Shown here: piece after piece, positions 51,701 through 60,692 of the stretch | How positions within the stretch are numbered: the stretch's first letter is position 1 | Layout: every line of letters begins with the position of its first letter | NCBI GenBank assembly: GCA_024138025.1 | Contig: JAMXBD010002795.1 | Location: 98,460 to 162,459, forward strand | DNA length: 64,000 nucleotides | From: Combretum micranthum | Taxonomy: Eukaryota > Streptophyta > Magnoliopsida > Myrtales > Combretaceae | Direction: 5' to 3' | Made by a program: the position numbers and the translations under genes | Notes under the pieces: model-generated | Seen by the model: the letters and a program-made list of their open reading frames with translations, nothing else | Told to the model about the DNA's origin: nothing | The model's database searches: none

Positions 51701-54700
51701 TATGAACCTAAGATATAAAGAGTTGGACATAAGCCAGATCATACGATGTTTTCGCGCCCATAATACGATTGTTTTGCTCATAATAAAAGTTTAAGTTATT
51801 AAATAGCTTCTACTTGGTTGGGATTGTATATGAATGCTCTAGGACCAAATCAAGCACATAAGGTTATTACATGTGTTCAAGAATTAGGGATTATCTCGAT
51901 CAATGGTAATCGTAAGAGCATCAAAACAGTAGTGAAATGCACTTTGTGACTCCGCCAAACCCCAAACAATCGAAGTTTGACTTCCATGATGTAAGCTAAC
52001 TGGCAAATCTTTTTATAATAATAGATTAGATATTAGTTCCTTTCATTACATAAAAATATCCTCTAAAAAAGTTATAATTACAAAATTATATAAAACATTC
52101 CAGATTTAGATTATTTTTATCATGCATAAGTTCATAACTGTCTACCATTAGCTTATTTAATTTTAAGAAAGAAAGTATTAATTTGATAATTTTATGTATT
52201 ATACAAATAATTAAATGTCTTCCAGTAAATAGTATAAATTAAAATGAAACAAACTTCTTCGATATTTCTCTTTCAACTCTATAATGATCTTATAAATATA
52301 TATACTTTGGTAGAAACATGTTTGTTTTTATCTTGCAAATGCACGATTAATCAATTAAATTGTAACTATATGTTATATATATTTATATATATATATATTT
52401 CATTCTTGGAAAAGTTCTTACAGAAAAGAAAATATCACTGAAAGATACTGTCACTTACTTTAGTAGAAAATTTGTTGCTTCAAAAATAAAGTTTCAAATC
52501 GAACTTGATTATCTGTAGGTGTGGATCTAATTTTTCGAGATATTTTTTTTTTCTCTTCTTTGAAAGGGAGAAAGGCTACTCCTAATCTCAATTTGAAAAA
52601 TATATCTCTACTATCAATAATTATAGTTGAATGATTACAGGGCAAAAAAGGTTGCAAACTTGATGCCCACTCAATTAATTAACTATTAAATACATAAATA
52701 ACAAAATGATTATATGAAAAGCATCATTCAACTAATGAACAATAAATTCCTTAAACTAAAATTTTTAATTTTTTAATTAAATCGGGTCGGTTTTTCCCAA
52801 TGGGTTATGAGCACAACCCAAAACCCGACCCAAAACCCTATAGGATCTGATCCTATAGGGTTTTTAGTGGGGCGGCGGGCGGGTACCCTATAACGACCCG
52901 CCCAGTTGCATCCCTAGATATGACAATCACTGTTTCTGCTAATGAATATGCAAAGTTCTCTCAATTCCAAAAGGCATTGAAGACTTCATCTTATCATGTC
53001 TTTGCTGTTGATGAGTCAGGTAAACCAAATACATGTCTTTTTTCCTCATCTTCCAAGTGGGTCATTGATTTGGTGCCACAGATCATATGACAGGTAATTT
53101 TGACCTCTTTTCCACTTATCAGGCTTATACAAGTCCTACAAATGTCACATTAATAGAAGGTTCTAAATCATGTGTTATTGGTTCTGGGCTATTGATCCTA
53201 CTCCATAGCTTTCCTTGTCCTCAGTATTATGTTTACCTTAATTTTCTTTTAATTTACTATCTGTTAGTCAACTCACTCATGCCTTGAATTGTTGTATCAC
53301 ATTTTTTCCCAACCATTGTGTATTTCAGGATCTCATGACAAAGAAGATTATTGGTAAAGGACATGAATTAGGAGGTCTCTACATCCTGGATATTTAAGTG
53401 CCGAGATCTGTTGCATGCTCTAGTATTCTCACACCATTTGAGGTATACTGCCGATTGGGACATCCTTCTTTATTGGTGTTAAAGAAATTTTATCCCCAAT
53501 TTAATAGTGTCTCGAGATTAGATTGTGAGTCATGTCAGTTTGTCAAACACCATCGATTGTCTTCAATACCCAGAATCAATAAAGGGCTAGAATGCCCTTT
53601 GAATTAGTCCATTCTGATATAAGAGGACCTTGTCCTATTACATCTAAACCAGGTTTTAGATATTTTGTTATTTTTGTGGATGATTACTCTCGCATGACTT
53701 GGCTTTATCCTATGAAAAATCGTTCTGAGGTATTTTCTCATTTTACTGCCTTTTGTGCTGAGATCAAAACACACTTTAATACCTCTATCCAAACATTAAG
53801 AAGTGATAATGCCAAAGAGTACTTTTCTCACTCGTTTCGAACTTGCATGATTCAAAATGACGTTCTTCACCAATCTTCATGTATTGATACATCATCCCAA
53901 AATAGAGTGGCTAAAAGAAAAAATCGACATCTTCTTGAGATAGTAAGAGCCCTCCTATTTCAGATGAATGTTCGTAAATATTTTTAGGCTGATACAATTT
54001 CCACTGTATGTTTCCTAATCAACCGGCTACCCTTATTTGTTATTCAAGGGGAGATTCCTTATAAAGTTTTGTTTCTTGTAAAATCATTGTTTCCTATTGA
54101 ACCTAAAATATTTGGTAGTACCTGCTTTGTTCATGATGCGTCTTCAGGTAACCAAATTGGATCCTAAGTCTCTTAAATGTGTCTTTTTGGGTTATTCTCG
54201 GGTTCAAAAAGGATATCGATGTTACTGTCTCCATCTTGACAAGTATCTTGTGTCAGCAGATGTTACATTTGTAGAAAACACTCCATTCTTTCCATCAATT
54301 GAAAAGTCAACACAAGATGATGACGATATGTTGGTTTATCATATTACATCTCTAGGTGCACAGATAGCTCCATCAACACTAGCTCTACCACGGCCTCCTA
54401 TCCGATACGTGTATTTTAGATGATGAGACCTGCTTACTTCATGTCCCGAACCATCCTATTCTTCTTCTACAAATCCCACTCCAATCGACCTTGATCTTCC
54501 AATTGCACTTGAAAAGGTAAACGTCAATGTACCTATCCTATTTCTTCTTGTGTTTCATATGATCACTTGTCATCATCATCATCTTCATTTATTGGATCAC
54601 TTGATATTGTGGCACTTCCTAAGACACTTCATGGTGCTCTCTCTCATCTTGGTTGGCGTGATGCTATGATTGAAGACGCATTTTGTTCTGTGGCTAAGTT

Positions 54701-57700
54701 GATTGCTGTACGGTTGACAATATCTTTAGCAGCTACTCATCATTGGCCTTTATATCAATTGGATATTAAAAATGCATTCTCACACGGTGATTTGCAAGAG
54801 GAAGTATATATGGAGCAACCACCTGGGTTTGTTGCTTAGGGAGAGTTGGGTAAAGTTTGTCGTCTTCGAAAGTCATTATATGGTTTGAAACAAAGTCCTC
54901 GGGCCTGGTTTGGAAAATTCAGTCAGACAGTTGAAGCTTTTGGCTTACAGAAAGCAAGTCAGATCACTTTGTATTCTTTAGATGCATGGTATGATTCTTC
55001 TTGTTGTCTATGTTGATGATATTATTATTACAAGACGTGACAATGTGGGTGTCACGGTCCGAGAGTTGAGAACTTATGAGGGTGTTTAACTCGAGCATAT
55101 TGAGTTACGAGTGGCATCGGCAGAAGGTTTGTTCGTGGTGTGGGTTATCTCTGAAGGCGGGTGTAGCCTCCCGTGGACAAACTAATTGGGAGTTGATGTC
55201 GCTCTCCTGATTAAGCCAAGGTAGGCCGAAACCGGTTGATATTGTTGAACCTCCAAAACATATGGAGGATCGTGGCAAAGCCAAGAGGGCGCTCTTTATG
55301 AGAATGTGGGGTTCGGAACAAACTTGGGAAGTCAGGGAAGATAAGGCTGGCTCGCCATCCAGATTAGCAACAAACGATGATATGATGGATGGTCAAGCGC
55401 CGCATGGGAACTCTTTGAGGGATGAAACTCCCGTCTTGTGTCAAATGCGGGATATCCTTTCTCAAATCATTTCTGCAAACCCAATTTAAATAAAGGACTT
55501 ACGAATGCTGAAATATGTCTTGGGTATTGAGCTAACAAGGAGCAAAAAGGGCATTTTTCTATCTCAAAGAAAGTATGTGCTTGATTTATTAACAAAGACA
55601 GGAAAACTGAGAGCTAAGCCATGCAGTACTCGTATACTTCCTAATATACACCTTACAAAAGAGGGTGAATTACTTAAAGATTCTGAGAGATATAAGTGTT
55701 TGGTAGGGAAGTTGAATTACCTCATTGTAACCCATCCCGATATTGCATACCTGGTTAGTATTGTAAGTCAGTTTATATTCTCTCCTACAACACATCATTG
55801 GGCAACTTGAAAACAAATTCTGTGTTATCTAAAGGGTGCTCTGAGCCTTGGATTAGTGCATAAAGATAATGGACATAATTGTATTGAGTGTTTCTCAGAT
55901 ATTGATTAGGTATGATACAAAATAGATAGAAGATCCACTACTGGATATTGTATGTTTGTTGGAGGTAATCTAATTTCTTGGAGAAGTAAGAAACAGAACA
56001 CAGTATCTTGCTCGAGTGTATAAGCAGAATACAGAGCTATGGCATAATCAGTGTGTGAAATAGTGTGGATTCATCAGCTTTTGATTGAACTTAGTCTTGA
56101 GATACCAATGCTTGCTCAGTTATGGTGTGATAATTAGGCTGCTCTTCATATTGCATCTAATCCTGTGTTCCATGAGCGAACCAAGCCTATTGAAATTGAC
56201 TATCATTTCATCCGTGAAAAAATATGATAGAAATTGATCTTTACAAGACGTCAAGACTGGAGCACAGTTGACAGATATTTTTACTAAAGCATTGAATGAG
56301 GGCTAGAATTAATGATATTTGTAACAAGTTGGGCACGATTAATGTTATGCTCCAAGCTAAGATGAGTGTTAAGGAATGTAAATTAATATTAATTAGATAC
56401 CATAATTAATGATGTGTTAGGTAGGAGGGTAGGTAGAAATATTGCTTTATATATATTCTCATCTTGTACATAACAAAATATATATATCAATTTTATTCCA
56501 TTTCTTCATATTAAATAACACTATCAAATTTTGTATCAGCATTGATGGTCTTTATAGTTGAATTTTTTAGGACATCCTTATCTTTATAATTCTCAATAGA
56601 TTTATTGCACTCTGTACCGATTTTTTCACATTCATGTTTCTTTGATTTTATCTTAAGTCATGTCAACTTCCACCGGAGTCTTTTCAAACTCATTCTTTGC
56701 AACCTCTACAATCTCCAATTCATTATCCTCATTAATGATCTCCATTAAAATTCAACAAGATTGTAATGGAATCACACCATAAAGAGAGAAAAGACATTGT
56801 ACTAATTCTAAGAAAAAATAAACTTTATTCGATCAATATCTCATTTAATTATCCGTGGCTATTGCAGATTTTGTCAATTTATAGCATAAAACAAAATCTT
56901 AATTGAAAAATATGATACAAATATCTAAAAAAAATACTATCAAATTCTAAAATAGCAAAAAAATTTTAATAAATTAAAATATAATAATTAAATAATATCT
57001 ATCCTGAATAACATAAAATAAAATAAAGATCTAATTAACAAATTTATCTTCCATATTTTTCTCTTGATTTGCATCAAGAGGTGGTCCTATGGACTCCTTA
57101 CATAGGAGATTCGTGCTGCACCATACATTTAGCTATATGCGCAAAATATGCGATCATGCTGTATAATGGAGAACATAACTATCTTCTTCTTCTTCTTTAT
57201 TTATTTATTTATTTTTTTGTTGTTATATGAATGAAAAACCTGCTTGCTCAAACACATTGAAGCAGGATGATTTTATCATAAACTAAAAAAAATATGTAGC
57301 AATCGTGTCTTGGTTGTTTGGATTTGGCATTCCAGTCCAATATAATTTCAGGTCTGTACCCTAATGCCTTGTCTGCTATATGTTTGATCCTGCTTCATTG
57401 TTCTCTTAAGCTGAATGGTGATCTCTCTTAAAGTGGGCATCGATATCCTGGGGTAAGAGTTTGGATGGATTTGGTTCCATTCTGATTAACAAAGACAGAA
57501 AGGGAAATTAGCTTTTGGAGTCTGAAAACAATTTAGTTCAGTTATTAAGTCCAAAGCCATCAGAATATCGTGTAATCTTTTTCTAAATTACCATGTGGCA
57601 CAAGATTACCATATAATTTTTGCCTACCGGGGTGCTGTCAGCTGTGGTGTTCACATGGATGCTACATTAACAAAACTAATCAAAGAAATTGAATTAAAAT

Positions 57701-59455
57701 TTTTTTTGAAAAGAAATGCTCCACATCCAAGCCACAAGGAGGTTGGCTGACCGTGCTATAGCACTGGCAATGGGTTTTGTTCGTGTTCTTATTTTGTGGT
57801 CAATTCGTGTTAGTGCTAAAAGTACATGAAATCAATTATATATCACAAATAGTTATAAGATAATTATGTCTATTCGTGTCATAATTGTGTCATTGTGTTG
57901 TCTCTTATGTCATGTCTTATGTTCTTCTTTTTATTGTGTTTATACTTGTGTCGTGTGATCAATTGCTTGGGCGGTGTGCTAGTTGGATAGGGGGTGGTTG
58001 GGTTTTATCACTCATGGATTACTTCATCCACCTTAGAGTTTAGGTGGTAAAGCCACTCCTATAAGGAGACAACTAGCACATTTGTGGGCCTGTGACCTAC
58101 GATTTTGCATGGATGGAAACCCCTCCATATTTGCCACCATGAAAATTGAAATTTACATCTGTTTCTTCTCGTGGTCAGCAAGCAATGTTAATTGGAAGGG
58201 TTAGCAAGAAGAAAATGTGAAACAGAAATACCAAGAAAATGGTGGTTAGGAATTGATCTATAAAGCTGTGCTATCCAGTTCATGAATTGATAAATATAAA
58301 ACTTTATTAGGAATCGATCTTAATTTTATAGGTCTTGTGCAATCATAAAGCAATATAAACTGCTTTGAAGTCTATATTTACATGCACAATCTGGGTCATT
58401 TTGTAATCGTAACATAGTACTCTTGCTCTGATGATTATTGTTAGGACTTAGGAATATAAAGTTCATGACTGCAGTCAGAAGAGTTGTGTACCCAAAAGCT
58501 GTGATTACTAGGGTGTTATCGTGTTGTCATGCTGCGTGTGTTCAGCTTTGACATTAGTAGATAGTGGTCAACGCAAACATGAAGAATATATGATTAGTGA
58601 ATATTTCAGAGTATCTCAACATGAGCACGGCACTATTATATTACTAATTGATATTAACATGATTATAAATGGATTAGTTCGCTGACATGACACAGTATGA
58701 TCCTTGTCTCCTCGATTAGATACATTGCTTGATTGATACCATTATTAGACACTTTTAAGGTCATTTGAAATTTAAAATATTTACATAATTATTATAGGCC
58801 AGAATGTGTAGATTGACACAAACAGAAGACATTGAGGTTGTTTTTCATGCTACATGAGTTGATGCATATTTGACACGAAAATGATCAAACGCGACATGGT
58901 CGTATATATTGTGTCATTTGTCTTGTGAAAAATTGCCGCTCTATTATATTCTTTTTGTTTTTGCTTTTTTTTTTTTGGCTTGATGGCTCTATTAGTTTCA
59001 GTTGATCTCATTTTCTCTCTTTTGGTTAGAGCAACTTGTACTGATTGAGTGGAACTAGATATTTGTGAATATTATGTGACATGTTCTGGCAATGTGGATG
59101 AATTAAGACCCCTCTCTCTAACATTCTATCACATATAAACCCAGGTTCCCCAGCAGAGAAATGATTATGATTGTGGTCTATTCGTGTTGTATTTTATGAA
59201 AAGGTTTATTGAAGAGGCTCCTGACAGATTGAAAAAGAAAGACCTAGCCATGGTACATCCCTTTCTTGAAATCTGGAAACTTGTCTTTGGGGTGTTCTTT
59301 TAATTGGTCTTCATATAATAATTATGCATACTCCTCTTCAGTTTGGCAACCAGTGGTTCAAGCCTGAAGAGGCTTCTGGTTTAAGAAGGAAAATCCGAAA
59401 GATACTAGTGAAAGAATTTGAGAATGCAATTGGTGGTGAAGATGCTCCTGAATGA
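36446..59455 (+). CDS. OTS1/OTS2-like: SUMO-specific protease, OTS1/OTS2 (ULP1D/ULP1C) type, about 14 exons
   Basis: Cysteine protease of family C48 (Ulp1). The Arabidopsis relatives remove SUMO from nuclear proteins and affect salt tolerance. Exons by GT-AG signals and continuous similarity: 36446-36750, 36903-36954 and 37044-37076 (both weak), 39104-39191, 39271-39525, 40784-40832, 41676-41758, 41872-41904, 42007-42102, 46408-46509, 46791-46888, 48032-48154, 48709-48823, 59145-59252, 59342-59455. The total is about 550 residues, as in the family. Catalytic residues are present: His in VHWSLAI, Asp in LHLDSLG, Gln in VPQQ, Cys in [10 protein letters not shown]. Phases fit from 39104 onward except for one base too many near 39433 and one missing near 46446. 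Exon 1 also has a stop (36497-36499) and a shift near 36630. It is either a gene with consensus errors or a young pseudogene. The last intron (48824-59144) holds a copia element. Confidence 0.88.
36903..37076 (+). CDS. OTS1/OTS2-like: Protease exons 2 and 3 (tentative)
   Basis: Two short segments with acceptor and donor signals: 36903-36954 ([13 protein letters not shown]) and 37044-37076 ([11 protein letters not shown]). The first fits the low-complexity linker seen in relatives. The second is weakly supported, and the reading phase between the two does not close neatly, so one boundary is probably wrong. Confidence 0.4.
39104..39525 (+). CDS. OTS1/OTS2-like: Protease linker exons (39104-39191 and 39271-39525)
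   Basis: The first exon reads [20 protein letters not shown] and ends ctggag/gtcaac in phase 0. The second begins [15 protein letters not shown] and carries a basic stretch [10 protein letters not shown], a possible nuclear localisation signal. After VSFK one surplus base in the ggg at about 39432-39434 shifts the frame. Beyond it [18 protein letters not shown] continues to AATR and the donor at 39525/39526. Both exons lie in the variable regulatory half before the protease domain. Confidence 0.7.
40784..42102 (+). CDS. OTS1/OTS2-like: Protease exons leading into the C48 domain
   Basis: Four exons whose phases join exactly: 40784-40832 ([16 protein letters not shown]), 41676-41758 ([19 protein letters not shown]), 41872-41904 ([10 protein letters not shown]), 42007-42102 ([16 protein letters not shown] then [10 protein letters not shown]). 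The acidic stretch, then KIYYPSRD and the MNFYI segment, are the start of the Ulp1 fold in OTS-type proteases. All introns are GT-AG. Confidence 0.82.
41247..41259 (+). repeat. 13-base poly-G run in an intron
   Basis: Thirteen Gs followed by tgggg within an otherwise AT-rich intron of the protease gene. It could form a G-quadruplex on the coding strand and the transcript, and is a likely site of length miscalls. Confidence 0.85.
43260..44350 (+). repeat. LTR-retrotransposon remnant in an intron
   Basis: Around 43312 the plus strand reads [14 protein letters not shown], a motif known near the end of gypsy polyproteins. It is followed by a run of codons (frame 43492-43743) of low similarity. 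Downstream, tgagtatataaagggc (about 43878) is a TATA box followed by a leader and aaccctaactcttatc, the layout of an LTR. No second LTR was found. The intron spans 42103-46407. Confidence 0.5.
45173..45228 (+). repeat. 28-bp tandem duplication in an intron
   Basis: Two units, 45173-45200 and 45201-45228, both tggggatgatt(g/a)taaataag and then tgatt. Very similar, so probably recent. Confidence 0.85.
46408..46888 (+). CDS. OTS1/OTS2-like: Protease exons with the DYHFF and WW segments
   Basis: Exon 46408-46509 starts [13 protein letters not shown], then one base is missing near 46446. From 46450 on, the next frame reads [10 protein letters not shown] and [10 protein letters not shown], a very conserved Ulp1 segment. 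The exon length (102) is one short of what the neighbouring phases need, which independently supports a deletion. Exon 46791-46888 reads [19 protein letters not shown] with no disturbance and ends HK plus two bases of Asp. Confidence 0.85.
48032..48823 (+). CDS. OTS1/OTS2-like: Protease exons with catalytic His and Asp
   Basis: Exon 48032-48154 gives [13 protein letters not shown] (catalytic His) and [10 protein letters not shown] (catalytic Asp), ending within FKNIK. Exon 48709-48823 gives [11 protein letters not shown] and [17 protein letters not shown]. Donor and acceptor phases agree exactly. The donor at 48824 (gcg/gtataa) starts the 10.3-kb intron. Confidence 0.88.
49137..49411. mobile_element. 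Mutator-like MITE in the protease intron
   Basis: 275 bp hairpin element. Left end GGATAATATTATAAATGATACC, right end inverted GGTTAATGTTAAGAATGGTAC. Flanked by tttttttta (49128-49136) and attttttta (49412-49420), a 9-bp duplication that is 8 of 9 identical but low in complexity. Internal phrase aattgatcaatttag recurs in both arms. Related copies are at about 49918-50150 and 60485-60692. Confidence 0.7.
49545..49850 (+). repeat. Direct repeat, left copy
   Basis: Similar along its length to 56750-57075. Landmarks are aacaagattttaatgggatc versus aacaagattgtaatggaatc, ttcaatcaatatctcattg, ttccggattttgtc, tcttgaataacataaa and ttgatatgcatcaa. The two copies bracket the copia insertion at a distance of about 7.2 kb in the same orientation. 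Confidence 0.6.
49918..50150. mobile_element. Mutator-like MITE, second copy
   Basis: About 233 bp. Left end GGTTAATCTCACGAATAGTACC, right end inverted GGGGTAAATATTATGAATGG. It shares the alternating attaatttagtacct and gatcaatttc phrases with the first copy. Target duplication is unclear (taatat shared on both sides). The 91-residue frame at 50014 is not a gene. Confidence 0.55.
50346..50499 (+). repeat. 5' LTR of the copia element
   Basis: 154 bp, from TATTAAGGAATG to AAATAACA. The first dinucleotide has mutated from TG to TA (the 3' LTR keeps TG). A tattctcatcttgtacataac segment precedes the end. Confidence 0.93.
50500..50512 (+). promoter_or_regulatory. Primer-binding site (initiator tRNA-Met)
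   Basis: tggtatcggagcc directly after the 5' LTR. It equals the usual plant copia site for initiator methionine tRNA (TGGTATCAGAGC) except for one A to G change. Confidence 0.9.
51529..52916. mobile_element. hAT element nested in the copia element
   Basis: 1388 bp with ends TAGGGATGTAAACGGG and, inverted, TAGGGATGCAACTGGGCGGG. The 8-bp duplication GATATGAC is exact (51521-51528 and 52917-52924). Subterminal regions are rich in cgggtc/gacccg words, including cccgacccaaaaccc near 52822 and a palindromic aggatctgatcct. The interior is AT-rich and codes for no transposase, so it depended on another element for mobility. The perfect duplication and near-intact ends suggest it is younger than the decay of the host copia. 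Confidence 0.92.
52925..53290 (+). pseudogene. Copia gag end and protease remnant
   Basis: It reads [13 protein letters not shown], then SSSSKWVID. The aspartic protease signature DSGATDHM should follow. A base is missing in the Ser codon at about 53070, so the active-site triplet is broken, but TDHM and the downstream segment are readable in the next frame (53087 onward: [19 protein letters not shown]). Confidence 0.8.
53398..54420 (+). pseudogene. Copia integrase remnant
   Basis: GAG-pre-integrase zinc region [15 protein letters not shown] and [11 protein letters not shown]: the first zinc His is Tyr here. The core has the first Asp (LVHSDIRGP) and second Asp (LRSDNAKEY), but the catalytic Glu expected in the NGVAERKN motif is Lys (NRVAKRKN, about 53917). 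Stops interrupt at 53605-53607 and 53985-53987. A C-terminal portion ([15 protein letters not shown], 54157 onward) continues in another frame. Confidence 0.88.
54567..55049 (+). pseudogene. Copia reverse transcriptase, first part
   Basis: It reads [16 protein letters not shown], then [20 protein letters not shown] and [11 protein letters not shown], stop at 54837, then [13 protein letters not shown], and the active-site box VYVDD at 55006-55020 followed by IIITRRDN. Copia RT order is complete to this point, with stops and shifts. The VDD residues themselves are unchanged. The sequence is cut by an insert at 55050. Confidence 0.9.
55050..55443. mobile_element. 394-bp insert in the RT gene, possible solo LTR or short hAT element
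   Basis: Copia RT similarity stops at 55049 (DNVG) and resumes at 55452 ([12 protein letters not shown]). The extra piece begins TGTCACGGTCC and ends CTTGTGTCA. It is flanked by aatgtggg (55042-55049) and aatgcggg (55444-55451), 7 of 8 identical. TG...CA ends with a 5-bp duplication (gtggg/gcggg) would mean a short solo LTR; an 8-bp duplication would mean hAT. It is GC-richer than its surroundings. The 75-residue frame at 55262 is within it and not recognised. Confidence 0.6.
55452..56366 (+). pseudogene. Copia RT thumb and RNase H remnant
   Basis: It continues [10 protein letters not shown], then after a one-base gap [31 protein letters not shown] and [17 protein letters not shown]. RNase H follows as [20 protein letters not shown], with stops in place of EAEYRAMA, and LAQLWCDN then [21 protein letters not shown]. 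The region just before the 3' LTR has aagctaagatgag as a weak polypurine tract. Confidence 0.85.
56367..56520 (+). repeat. 3' LTR of the copia element
   Basis: 154 bp, TGTTAAGGAATG to AAATAACA, followed by the duplication CTATC. Same length as the 5' LTR, with about 9 substitutions and no indels. Confidence 0.94.
56750..57075 (+). repeat. Direct repeat, right copy
   Basis: Partner of 49545-49850 (see landmarks there). The segment between 56526 and 56750 has on the minus strand a reading [20 protein letters not shown] before stops, unidentified but protein-like. This may mean that both repeats belong to an older retroelement into which the copia inserted. Confidence 0.55.
57761..58941. mobile_element. 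Possible hAT-like element
   Basis: The ends GCACTGGCAATGGG and, inverted, GAGCGGCAATTTT are weakly similar, and the subterminal regions repeat gtgtcgtgt, tcgtgtc and gacacg/gacacaa words typical of some hAT MITEs. No convincing target duplication is visible, so the boundaries are tentative. It lies in the last large intron of the protease gene. Confidence 0.35.
59145..59455 (+). CDS. OTS1/OTS2-like: Protease exons with catalytic Gln and Cys and the C-terminus
   Basis: Exon 59145-59252 reads [17 protein letters not shown] and then [19 protein letters not shown] (oxyanion Gln in VPQQ, nucleophile Cys in DCG). Exon 59342-59455 reads [20 protein letters not shown] and ends GGEDAPE with the stop tga at 59453-59455. 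Neither exon has a frame disturbance. Splicing of these two exons to the rest requires removal of a 10321-base intron. Confidence 0.92.
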
Positions 59456-60484
59456 ACATCTTCAGGTGGTTCTACCATATAGTTAGACAGATTGCACGGA
59501 TGATCTATAGTTGCATATGAGACAGATCTTAAAAACTTCTTAACTCTCTTGAAATGGTTTTAGAATAATGTACAGCTGCTGGAGATGACGACAAACAATT
59601 GCCCTCATCTTCATTTCGTGAATTTCAAACAACGTTAGACAGGACGCACCACAATTTCAAATTTTCTCGAGGCTCTTTTGAAGCCCTAATTTGATCAGTC
59701 TTTGAAGAGAAGATTATTCGTAAGGCAACATTATCTTTTTGGCCCCGTTCATCATTTAATTGCATGCAGCAATTTGACGCCCCGAAAATACTGAGCGTGT
59801 CCGGGAACATTAGAGGACTTTGCCACCACCCATGTTTCCCTTTTGGTGCTTCCCTAAAAGTGGCACTGGATTTGAGAATTCAAATTATTGGAGGAATTTC
59901 TGAAAATTTCACAGGCATGTAAGTAGTTCGTTTATCTTCTTTCTTTTGTGACGCACATGGTACTATTGTAAATAAATTGTGGGTGTGCAACAAGGAATAT
60001 GTTGCAGCTCATCTTCTTACCGATCTGGCTATACCTTAGGCATGTTGAACAAAATGAAAGTCGTAAGCAATTGCAAATGCAATGACAATTTATTGCTACA
60101 GCAGTCCCATCTTTCGCCAATGAATAAAATAACCTGCTGATTTACCCAGTGTCTGCATTTCGGAGTTTTCAAAGTTTATACAATGTTCAATTTATATTAT
60201 GTTGTGTGGAGGCTTCCTTTGTATATATGTGTATACATATATATTGAGTTTGTATTGTGAACAAGGATATGAGTGGCGTTGGCATTTTCCTTCGATAATG
60301 GTTCTAATCATGTCCAAGTTGGATGTGGGGGCGAGTTGGGTTTGAATTGGGATCCATAGTTGGTCCGGTGTCCACAGGCCTAGGAGTCTGGGACCTGGTC
60401 CTTGCCTTTGGAATTGGTGGGTTTAACCAATTTTACCATTTTGATTTAAATAAATAAAATAAAAAAATTTAAAAAGAAATGAAA
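59456..60484 (+). other. 3' flank of the protease gene
   Basis: Likely 3' untranslated region followed by intergenic DNA. A possible polyadenylation signal aataaaataa is at about 60124. The minus-strand frames at 59625 and 59932 have no support. Confidence 0.4.
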
Positions 60485-60692
60485 CTTAAATTTTGATAAA
60501 ATATTCAATTATGTACTTGGATTTTAAAATTAATCAATTTAGTATTTGAAAGAACTTTTCATGTATGCTAATAGTACTCTCATAGGTGTTATTGATCAAT
60601 TTCAAAATAGAGGTGCAAAATTGACCATTTATAAAGTTTTGGTATCTAATTGTATTTTAGTCAAAATTCAGGTATCGTTTGTGATATTATCC
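60485..60692. mobile_element. Mutator-like MITE, third copy, left end truncated
   Basis: It shares aattaatcaatttagtattt and gatcaatttc phrases with 49137-49411. Only the right terminus (inverted GGATAATATCACAAACGATACC) is clear. No duplication can be assigned. Confidence 0.5.

Larger units (their letters stand above)
50346..56520 (+). mobile_element. Ty1-copia retrotransposon, complete but inactive
   Basis: 6175 bp between exact 5-bp duplications CTATC (50341-50345 and 56521-56525). It has two 154-bp LTRs, a primer-binding site, and protease, integrase, reverse transcriptase and RNase H in copia order, all broken by stops and frameshifts. Gag is not recognisable: the region 50513-51528 holds a GC-rich leader (50740-50910) and no clear gag domain. 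A hAT element (51529-52916) and a 394-bp insert (55050-55443) lie inside it. The LTRs differ at about 9 of 154 positions. With a commonly used plant rate of 1.3e-8 per site per year that is roughly 2 million years. It sits in the last-but-one intron of the SUMO protease gene, same strand. Confidence 0.95.

Noticed and set aside
53087..53287. 66-residue frame as a separate gene
   Set aside because: It is the copia protease remnant downstream of its frameshift.
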